DNA of 12,500 nt from Acropora yongei. Lineage: Eukaryota; Cnidaria; Anthozoa; Scleractinia; Acroporidae. Under the pieces are notes generated by a model. That model saw only the letters and a program-made list of their open reading frames with translations, did no database searches and had not been told where the DNA came from. The DNA is taken from assembly GCA_014634225.1 (NCBI GenBank), contig BLFN01000736.1:1119647-1132146 (forward strand). Direction: 5' to 3'. The position numbers were made by a program, and so were the translations under genes. Shown here one piece after another: positions 9,701-12,500 of this stretch (its first letter is position 1; every line of letters begins with the position of its first letter).

Positions 9701-9817
9701 TAGAAAAAGGATTAAGAACAAGTTATAACTAAACATATTACCTTGAGAAATAACTTTGCGAAGAGTTGCAGATGAAAATAATAAAAGATACATCTTCCAG
9801 AAAGTGGTGATCCTCAT
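9..9817 (-). CDS. Secreted GCYRDR-TSP1-tyrosinase multidomain protein (8-exon gene model)
   Basis: Coding exons, minus strand: 9817-9742, 7275-6964, 5771-5601, 4327-4157, 3830-3468, 1890-1612, 881-639, 163-9. All junctions are GT/AG and all introns are phase 1. Without the TGA-bearing exon 4327-4157 the total is 1599 nt, or 532 residues plus stop. Layout: signal peptide 1-25, GCYRDR-type domain about 34-123, TSP1 about 133-186, cysteine-rich linker 188-212, tyrosinase about 213-480, basic helical tail 482-532. Copper A histidines are H254, H263 and H272; copper B histidines are H392, H396 and H418. The family (type-3 copper) oxidises phenols to quinones; in invertebrates it serves melanin formation, cross-linking of secreted matrix and immunity. 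Location and role here (extracellular matrix, skeletal organic matrix or melanisation) are inferred. The promoter and 3' UTR are not visible. The reading is strong for 7275 to 639 and less sure for the first and last exons. Confidence 0.87.
218..251 (+). repeat. 17-bp tandem duplication forming a G-quadruplex motif
   Basis: Two adjacent 17-bp units, ggggagcaggggataaa (218-234) and ggggagctggggataaa (235-251), differ at one base. Together they place four runs of four G at 218-221, 226-229, 235-238 and 243-246 with loops of 4, 5 and 4 nt, a textbook intramolecular quadruplex motif on the plus strand, which is the template strand of the tyrosinase gene. Degenerate relatives of the unit extend to about 300. 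Confidence 0.8.
326..339. repeat. 14-bp perfect palindrome
   Basis: tttcgggcccgaaa is its own reverse complement. It sits in a stretch (315-362) where CGAAA/TTTCG words recur, such as acgaaaggc, cgaaacgttttcggga and tttcgagaaa, suggesting part of a dispersed repeat. No copy elsewhere in the window confirms that. Confidence 0.5.
639..881 (-). CDS. Exon: third copper B histidine and end of tyrosinase core
   Basis: The acceptor CTGCTACTCGTAG ends at 882; the donor AAAG|GTAAAG is at 639/638. The exon is 243 nt, phase 1 on both sides. The split codon joins to give LIGCHMCSFDSAVAPEF, then ALHHAFVDKLWMDWQ, the landmark of copper B: PEF-LHH-F-D-LW--W. The second histidine of HH (H418) is the third copper B ligand. 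The exon continues through a polar stretch (GLSGTGGRLVGDVIDNSRLPG) to YENPHRPHSK. Two cysteines flank HM where many relatives have glycine in the first place; whether they pair is unknown. An open frame on the opposite strand over this exon (424-741) is not a gene. Confidence 0.95.
882..1611 (-). other. Intron with poly(T) run and structured repeat-like DNA
   Basis: This 730-nt phase-1 intron contains a plus-strand poly(T) run near 1034-1052 and the structured region 1180-1385 listed separately. The remaining open frames in it lack splice context and known motifs. Confidence 0.7.
1180..1385. repeat. Structured repeat-like segment
   Basis: Two related words, gagtcatgaggccgaaggct and cagaggccgtgagggtgagt, lie about 20 nt apart. 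Further on, actagtgg occurs at 1304-1311 and 1318-1325 and inverted at 1361-1368, and gctac/gtagc (1301-1305/1325-1329) can pair. The end ccactagttggattttacta (1361-1380), read in reverse, resembles ttagtatcacccaactggtt near 3086. This suggests a shared short-element end. Boundaries and family are not established. Confidence 0.35.
1612..1890 (-). CDS. Exon: tyrosinase middle segment and first two copper B histidines
   Basis: A strong acceptor (TTTTTGTCTTCCTCATCAG) ends at 1891; the donor GGAT|GTAAAA (1612/1611) is weak at position +5. The exon is 279 nt, phase 1 on both sides. It joins the previous exon to give SENPWRNGPTDLW, a continuous tyrosinase segment, then GISGFGGNGG, CVIDGPLRREAW, CLQRQFN and FEIDLRINLHDTIHCLIG. 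The pair H-x3-H in LHDTIH (H392 and H396) supplies the first two copper B ligands. The order (W-S---FGGNG, V-DGP, CL-R, FE--LR--LHD-IHC-IG) is the standard one for the family. The weak donor may allow some retention; read-through reaches a TGA within a few codons. Confidence 0.94.
1891..3467 (-). other. Intron between the copper A and copper B exons
   Basis: A 1577-nt phase-1 intron. Apart from the repeat-like region at 3020-3275 I see no gene, RNA gene or clear element. Open frames at 2627-3000 on both strands overlap each other, have no recognisable motif and no supporting splice context. Confidence 0.7.
3020..3275. repeat. Hairpin-rich inverted-repeat segment (MITE-like)
   Basis: atcacccaac at 3091-3100 is exactly inverted as gttgggtgat at 3263-3272; both flank related ccaactggttgg and ccactggttgg words. 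Just left of it ttagaccc and gggtctaa (3024-3031/3073-3080) enclose a tight hairpin, tagcccgaatgggcta. The arrangement suggests a short non-autonomous element or two abutting ones. No target duplication was found and the family is not named. Confidence 0.4.
3468..3830 (-). CDS. Exon: cysteine-rich linker and tyrosinase copper site A
   Basis: The acceptor TTAATTGCCAG precedes 3830 and the donor AACG|GTGGGT is at 3468/3467; the exon is 363 nt, phase 1 on both sides. It opens with a short cysteine-rich stretch (CVEGSRVIGRC, CSHLCTCFNGRPINC), then ARVRREFIAMSTAERVRYI, typical of the start of an animal tyrosinase domain. Copper A ligands: H in ITLHKS (H254 of the exon-skipped protein), H in GIHERDQ (H263) and H in FLPWHRWF (H272); the last two have the canonical H-x8-H spacing. 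LQYENILR and VTFWDWS, both family landmarks, follow. There is no frameshift or stop. An in-frame TAA directly upstream of the acceptor (3838-3840) fixes the exon boundary. Copper A is therefore complete and predicted functional. Confidence 0.95.
3831..4156 (-). other. Short intron between TSP1 no. 2 and copper A exon
   Basis: A 326-nt phase-1 intron. On the transcript strand it holds a C-rich pyrimidine block (complement of 3887-3920) 60-90 nt before the acceptor and a run of pyrimidines close to the donor. There is no coding content. If exon 4327-4157 is skipped this becomes part of a larger intron, 5600-3831. Confidence 0.75.
3891..3915 (+). repeat. G-quadruplex motif
   Basis: Four runs of four G (3891-3894, 3901-3904, 3907-3910, 3912-3915) are separated by 6, 2 and 1 nt on the plus strand. 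In the minus-strand transcript this is a C-rich tract upstream of the copper-A exon acceptor, where it could serve as a polypyrimidine-binding site. Confidence 0.75.
4157..4327 (-). CDS. Exon: TSP1 repeat no. 2 with an in-frame TGA (nonsense or poison exon)
   Basis: The acceptor region is CTAACTAC (branch-like), TTTTCTCGTGCTCAG, then the exon from 4327. The donor CCAG|GTAGAA is at 4157/4156. The length is 171 nt, phase 1 at both ends, exactly like the neighbouring TSP1 exon. After two residues the frame meets TGA (complement of 4320-4322), then continues RWSLWSHWRPCSRTCGSG, RRRRTCTNPP, GGTSCAG, IRHCNKMACPG with all six cysteines and the tryptophan ladder intact. The expected residue at the stop in TSP1 exons is glycine, so a single GGA-to-TGA change is a simple explanation. 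Inclusion would end the protein at 188 residues; skipping restores the frame. It could be an allelic nonsense change, a sequencing error, early decay or a regulated exon. No alternative acceptor in the right phase avoids the stop. Confidence 0.85.
4384..4479. mobile_element. Short terminal-inverted-repeat element (MITE-like)
   Basis: The segment starts tgggccgagttgttcaaag and ends tttcgaccaactcagccca. The two arms pair over about 37 bp with roughly three quarters identity (28 of 37 by hand alignment), including an internal gcgctaat / ttagtgct pair. The whole unit is 96 bp with almost no unpaired centre. I recognise the gggc-gagttgttcaaag end as a recurring sequence type in coral DNA, but cannot name the family. 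No clear target-site duplication is visible, so it is probably old. Confidence 0.6.
4530..4556 (+). repeat. G-quadruplex motif
   Basis: G runs of 3, 5, 6 and 5 (4530-4532, 4538-4542, 4544-4549, 4552-4556) with loops of 5, 1 and 2 nt follow a T8 run on the plus strand. It lies within the intron upstream, in transcript direction, of the nonsense-bearing TSP1 exon. Confidence 0.75.
5383..5465. mobile_element. Inverted-repeat element with YY1-like and CRE-like words
   Basis: Arms 5383-5408 and 5440-5465 are inverted copies, 21 of 26 matching. Each carries a gccgc-atcttgaat word (reverse: attcaagatggcggc, matching the YY1 consensus AAnATGGCGGC on the right arm) and a tgacgt word (CRE half-site or core). 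The hexamer tcccag occurs on both sides (5375-5380 and 5466-5471), compatible with a target-site duplication. It may be an 83-bp MITE-like insertion, a two-way promoter-like element, or both; the sequence alone does not decide. Confidence 0.5.
5601..5771 (-). CDS. Exon: thrombospondin type-1 repeat no. 1
   Basis: The acceptor is TTTTTCTTCAG before 5771 and the donor TCAA|GTAAGT at 5601/5600. The exon is 171 nt, phase 1 on both sides, so it is a removable 57-codon module. The reading VWSRWATFSRCSASCNGG, then RSRTCSRP, GCPG, GRACNTQPCS matches a TSP1 repeat: W-x2-W core, CSxSCxGG, the R-x-R-x-C layer and six cysteines. The third tryptophan of the usual WSxWSxWS ladder is replaced by Phe. TSP1 repeats are extracellular, bind glycosaminoglycans and matrix partners, and are often C-mannosylated on the tryptophans; those properties are family knowledge, not visible here. 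The exon is undamaged. Confidence 0.93.
6122..6371. mobile_element. Foldback insertion with 13-bp target-site duplication (Penelope-like remnant?)
   Basis: aaagaatttagca occurs at 6122-6134 and 6359-6371, flanking an insert of 224 bp (6135-6358). The insert has inverted arms at 6135-6196 and 6241-6302, 61 of 62 bases matching, around a 44-nt centre, then a 56-nt single-copy end. A 13-bp duplication points to target-primed reverse transcription rather than a DNA transposase. Inverted copies of the terminal repeat are known for Penelope-like retroelements, whose repeats carry hammerhead ribozymes, and the centre has a hammerhead-like core. The Penelope assignment is therefore a reasoned inference. 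No reverse-transcriptase frame is present. The arms are almost identical, so the insertion is likely young. Confidence 0.7.
6197..6240 (-). ncRNA. Hammerhead-ribozyme-like core, probably degenerate
   Basis: On the minus strand the centre of the foldback reads GCT, CTGCCGA, a hairpin with GGGC/GCTC stem, GAAAC, GTC, AGC. This follows the hammerhead order CUGANGA, stem II, GAAA, UH, with GCT/AGC available for stem I (backed by gattgaaaa/ttttcaatc farther out). Two faults are visible: the A of CUGA is C, and stem III is essentially missing. The plus strand of the same segment can also fold gctgacg/cgtcagc and gagcg/cgctc hairpins. I call it a relic, not a working ribozyme. Confidence 0.35.
6632..6738. 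mobile_element. Terminal-inverted-repeat element, 107 bp (MITE-like)
   Basis: The left end aaccctttcccgtccga (6632-6648) is inverted at the right end tcgaacgggaaggggtt (6722-6738), 15 of 17 matching. The interior holds direct repeats of agtaaaat (6667-6674 and 6691-6698). I recognise the interior (attgacgagtaaaatcgtct) as a sequence type common in coral genomes, a judgement from memory that a repeat library search would test. No target duplication is evident. Confidence 0.55.
6791..6808. repeat. (TA)9 microsatellite
   Basis: Nine uninterrupted TA units, preceded by acaca and followed by ccggtatatg. It lies in the intron just downstream, in transcript sense, of the GCYRDR exon. Confidence 0.9.
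6964..7275 (-). CDS. Exon: GCYRDR-type (WSC-like) cysteine domain
   Basis: The acceptor CTCTTCAG ends at 7276 and the donor CCAG|GTGAGT is at 6964/6963; the exon is 312 nt, phase 1 on both sides. It encodes a domain that starts LGCYRDRASRQ, continues through SCAIAAAAKGYRIFSIQ and KECRWGPKAEHDYAKYW, and ends near SGSVYKI, with four cysteines (GCY, SCA, ECR, YCY). I recognise this layout (LGCY-D, then C-A--A---GY--F-IQ, EC--G--A---Y--YG, C--G-G----N-VY-I) from many cnidarian extracellular proteins; it resembles carbohydrate-binding WSC modules. Ligand binding is an inference. It follows the signal peptide and precedes the TSP1 repeats, consistent with a secreted modular protein. The segment WWWSN replaces the usual acidic and aromatic middle of the family as I recall it. 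This is the best-supported N-terminal exon. Confidence 0.82.
7276..9741 (-). other. First coding intron, no gene recognised
   Basis: A 2466-nt phase-1 intron between the signal peptide exon and the GCYRDR exon. It holds the small tandem duplication at 7785-7808 and a 7-bp-stem hairpin (cgacttt/aaagtcg) at 9042-9059. Open frames on either strand (such as 9010-9332 minus and 9348-9608 plus) lack ATG-led signal, motif or splice support. A plus-strand frame at 8536-8683, ending just before AATAAA at about 8700, is the only one with an acceptor-like start and a poly(A)-like end, and it is not convincing. Confidence 0.65.
7785..7808. repeat. 12-bp perfect tandem duplication
   Basis: ttaacatttcaa is present twice in direct succession within the first coding intron. 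It is a simple local duplication with no coding effect. Confidence 0.9.
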
Positions 9818-9818
9818 T
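9742..9818 (-). CDS. First coding exon: signal peptide
   Basis: A pyrimidine-rich stretch ending in AACAG at 9819 is followed by A and then ATG (9817-9815). The exon reads MRITTFWKMYLLLFSSATL and a short basic end (RKVISQ), then stops at the donor G|GTAATA (9742/9741) in phase 1. It joins in frame with the phase-1 acceptor at 7275, which continues with no stop into the GCYRDR domain. The N-terminus is basic and followed by a hydrophobic core of roughly 11 residues, as expected of a secretory signal; the lysine and arginine after the core are less typical. The acceptor directly before the ATG implies at least one upstream non-coding exon. A stretch of this length could show a signal-like frame by chance, so transcript data would settle it. 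The phase match and the total length divisible by three are the main support. Confidence 0.65.
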
Positions 9819-10268
9819 CTGTTTTAAAGGCGAAAAAAAAAGTATTAGGAAATAAATAAAAGAGACATGGCAAGTCACTTGGGTCAGATAACTTTCATAG
9901 TTTCCCCAAAATTGAGTTGCCGTCAAAAATTTGATTTAACATCTGATTTTACAATTGAGAGGCAAGCGAAGACAAGCCTTCATGTTTCCGGCAAAGTGTT
10001 CGTCGCGGACTAAAATTTGCCTTTTGCAAAACTCTCTGAAGAGAAACTTAGTGGGTTTCAACTAATTGTTCATCTGCAGCTGGGGAACAAGATTTAAAAC
10101 AAGAGAAATAAGTTAGCATAAAGAAACATTTATGATTGTGCGCGCGTGGATTACAGCCACGCAGTGTGGCGTTTGTAAGATACATGAAGATCCCGCGAAG
10201 CAGCTAATCTCCCTATGAAGCAAACATCGACTGCGGTGACTTGAATGCCTTTTATGGTCAACGAGACT

Positions 10269-10298
10269 TTTAGAAATTACTTGTTTAGAAATTACTTG
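10269..10298. repeat. 15-bp perfect tandem duplication
   Basis: tttagaaattacttg occurs twice head to tail (10269-10283, 10284-10298). No function is evident. Confidence 0.9.
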
Positions 10299-11155
10299 GA
10301 AGGATCCGAGATAAGGAATAAGAGAGAAAAAGGACACCATTTTTGAATTTGACGTTTGCCTCAAGCCGATGAAGGAAATCTTGAAACAATAACTTCACTC
10401 GCAATGACCACTGCTCGCACAAATAAAAACGGAAGCGTTTGAAAGTACAAATTTGCGCAATTGCAACGATAAAAAGTAACACAAGGACATGAACTTTTTT
10501 AAAGAACACATCTTTGCTTTGTAGCGTCTAAAGTCCCTTTAATTTTTTTTTTTTTCACATCGCCAGTAACTTAATTCGTTTATTTCATTTTTAGAATGGA
10601 TGGTTTTCAATGGTTTTGCGCTATAAATTGGTAGAGAGAACAAAATATGGTTTGAAATGTTTTTAACTGTAAATTGGTTTAGAAACCATATGTCAAAGCA
10701 ATTTGTTTTCAAAATTTACGCTGAAAACGCCAATGTCGAAACATATAACAACCGCCATGGAATAGCAAAGGTGATAATGCTGACTTTTCTTGTTTTTAAA
10801 ACTCGTTAGCAATGAATGAGAACAAACTTACCTGGAAGTCAAACTTTAAACAATAAGCACAACAACTGCTTCACAGTTTGCCGTTTTGTTCTTTACATGA
10901 GCCAAGTTGTGCCGGTTATTCATCAATTACTATATTGGGAAAGTAATTTCTGGTATTCCTCAACGATTTCAAATAAATGCAATATAACGCGGGCATAACA
11001 CTGTTCTACAGTAATTTTCAATTAGCACTTTCAATTTGTCACCGCGTTTAAGAAGATCATTATAGTTTCGAAATTTCAACGGAAAACCAAAAATAATTGA
11101 CGCACCATAAATATTAAGATGTAACAAGGATGGGACAGATAAATAAGAAGAGGAA

Positions 11156-11212
11156 GGGAGGAGAGGGGGTTATGCGGGGAGGAGGGAGAGAAGACGGGTC
11201 AAAAGGGGAGGG
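11156..11212 (+). repeat. Purine tract with multiple G runs (G-quadruplex candidate)
   Basis: G runs at 11156-11158, 11165-11169, 11175-11178, 11183-11185, 11196-11198, 11205-11208 and 11210-11212 lie in an almost pure purine stretch on the plus strand. The loops between the first four runs are 6, 5 and 4 nt. It is upstream of the tyrosinase coding region. Confidence 0.65.
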
Positions 11213-12191
11213 AAAAACAGGTCTTCTCAACTATTATGGCATTCACGTTTTCTAGTAAAAGATTTAAAGCTCCAGTCCATTATTGCAAAGGTCTCAATAA
11301 CCTTTTAACTATCCGCTTTTGATCGAACGTGAATGAATATACACACAAACCATGAAATATATGCGTGATAAAAAAACTAACCGCTCTAAATGAGAGCTAA
11401 GGCCTATTGGACAGTGTCCATTATTAATATATAAATAACTAGTTAGACTAAATCCGTAAAATAGAAAGTTTGACTGGCAAGGCTCGTGGTCTGCATATAC
11501 AAGAAACCCTTTGCATGCAAAATTATATACTTTATACTTTTGCACTTGAAGATTTTATGATATCTTGATAGATGAACAACCTCATCCTGAAATTTGGAAT
11601 TCTTGTCTTGATGACAATTCGAAAAACATTAACTCACCCTCTCTATCTATATATTACACTGTTCGGGGGGGGCGGCGGAGGACTGGGAATAAAATATGGC
11701 ATGGTCATATTTCTTATGTTCAACTTCTGCATTCCATTGGTTGAGGGCAATGTTCACTTCAAAGTGATTTAAAATAGTTATTGCCTACACAAAGCTATTC
11801 CAAACTTCTCAGACAGTCGCATCAGCGAATGAAAACATAAATTTTAGTTTGATATTTTTCATAAATATTGCTCGTGGTTTTTATGTCGAATTCCACCAAA
11901 AATCATATATTATCTATGACGATTTCTCGTTCATAGTGATGAAAAACAGATTCTTCTTACAGAAGTTTGGCCAGATATCGCAGTACTGCAGCAGCTATTG
12001 TAAGGCACTGAATGGCTCGATTCCCAAACCCAGAGCCAAAGAATAAACATCACTGCTATTATTTGGTCACGTAACAGGTTCTATTAAGTCTAGCTCATAT
12101 TTTTTTGTTGTTTTGGCTTTGGGTTTGGATTTTGAACCAACTAAGTTGAACGCTACAAAAGCTGTCAGTCGACTCAGGAATTAGGCTTTTT

Positions 12192-12264
12192 TACCAAGCC
12201 AATGCCGAAGCGACACAGATTGAGGCAAGGATCGCTAGAATAGAACCAGCGACCTTCATTCTTG
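12192..12264 (-). CDS. Candidate signal-peptide exon or upstream ORF
   Basis: An acceptor-like TTTCATTAGTTTTCAG ends at 12265; five bases later is an ATG (12259-12257) with A at -3. The frame reads MKVAGSILAILASICVASAL then AW and TAA (12194-12192 covers the end). It has a lysine after Met, a long Ala/Ile/Leu core and A-S-A and A-L-A cleavage motifs, a textbook secretory signal. A donor TTG|GTAAAA (12195/12194) in phase 2 precedes the stop. Phase 2 does not fit the phase-1 acceptor at 7275, and joined to the acceptor at 9819 it would create TGA directly before the tyrosinase ATG. It is either the first coding exon of another secreted protein whose next exon I could not find, or an upstream ORF. 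Chance cannot be excluded for 22 codons. Confidence 0.45.
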
Positions 12265-12348
12265 CTGAAAACTAATGAAAGAATAAATAAAATTCATACT
12301 TATGTCCAAGTGGATAGTGCCATACTTAATGTCCAAGCGGAGAACAAA

Positions 12349-12474
12349 CAGTTAAGAACATTGATGATAACACAGGAACTTTCCATGTAAACTATTTGAA
12401 GTACGGGTTGGAATGAATGAATTTGATCATCGCATTTTAGCGCTGCTTAAGCTGCTCAAGCAGTTAAGAACATT
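12349..12474. repeat. 14-bp direct repeat flanking a 98-bp segment
   Basis: cagttaagaacatt is found at 12349-12362 and 12461-12474. The enclosed 98 bp has no poly(A) tail, inverted ends or coding sense. It could be the duplicated target of a short insertion or a chance repeat. Nearby atgtccaag is also repeated (12302-12310, 12329-12337). Confidence 0.4.
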
Positions 12475-12500
12475 TTCTTTAATTTGTCCACGTAGAATCG

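Larger units (their letters stand above)
9819..12194. other. Upstream region or 5' leader intron, no gene recognised
   Basis: The acceptor at 9819 implies that this stretch is, at least in part, an intron between an upstream exon and the first coding exon of the tyrosinase gene. It contains a 15-bp tandem duplication, purine-rich G-run DNA and T runs (10542-10555). A strong donor-like site on the minus strand (TTCCAG|GTAAGT, 10832/10831) has an open frame before it of only about a dozen codons and may end a non-coding exon. No promoter could be defined. Confidence 0.5.

Noticed and set aside
10285..10509. Minus-strand hydrophobic frame resembling a signal peptide (FKKVHVLVLLFIVAIAQ)
   Set aside because: It opens at GTG with no in-frame ATG, and no donor of the needed phase follows. 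The exon at 9818-9742 fits the gene in frame instead.
11572..11772. Plus-strand frame with a glycine run
   Set aside because: The glycines come from a G8 run and GGC/GGA repeats; no domain or gene context.
1..12500. tRNA, rRNA or CRISPR array
   Set aside because: No cloverleaf with A and B boxes, no rRNA core words and no regularly spaced direct repeats were seen.

Overview
The window looks like nuclear DNA from a cnidarian, most likely an anthozoan such as a reef coral. The coding content is one intron-split gene on the minus strand. It encodes a secreted protein with a GCYRDR-type cysteine domain (a WSC-like module I associate with coral and anemone proteins), thrombospondin type-1 (TSP1) repeats and a tyrosinase domain. 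The introns are AT-rich, carry canonical GT/AG ends and hold several short inverted-repeat elements. There are no prokaryotic signals such as Shine-Dalgarno sites, operons or CRISPR. The genus is an inference.

The gene runs from right to left. Coding exons on the minus strand, 5' to 3': 9817-9742 (start codon, signal peptide), 7275-6964 (GCYRDR domain), 5771-5601 (TSP1 no. 1), 4327-4157 (TSP1 no. 2, with an in-frame TGA), 3830-3468 (copper site A), 1890-1612 (first two histidines of copper site B), 881-639 (third CuB histidine) and 163-9 (C-terminal tail and TAA stop). Every intron is phase 1. If the TGA-bearing exon is skipped, the coding length is 1599 nt, an exact multiple of three, giving 532 residues with all six copper-binding histidines. 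If that exon is included, translation stops after 188 residues and the enzyme domain is lost. This is the most notable observation in the window.

The introns hold short non-autonomous elements: a foldback insertion at 6135-6358 with 62-bp arms, a 13-bp target-site duplication and a hammerhead-ribozyme-like core; MITE-like inverted repeats at 4384-4479, 5383-5465 and 6632-6738; and structured repeat-like DNA near 1180-1385 and 3020-3275. G-runs able to form quadruplexes recur on the plus strand, the template strand of the gene, at 218-246, 3891-3915, 4530-4556 and 11156-11212.

From 9819 to 12500 no gene could be established. The exception worth attention is a short minus-strand reading frame at 12259-12192 that reads as a textbook signal peptide, with an acceptor just upstream and a donor just downstream. 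It is either the first coding exon of another secreted protein or an upstream ORF in the 5' leader of the tyrosinase gene. The promoter and transcription start are not identified, and the 3' UTR lies off the left edge.
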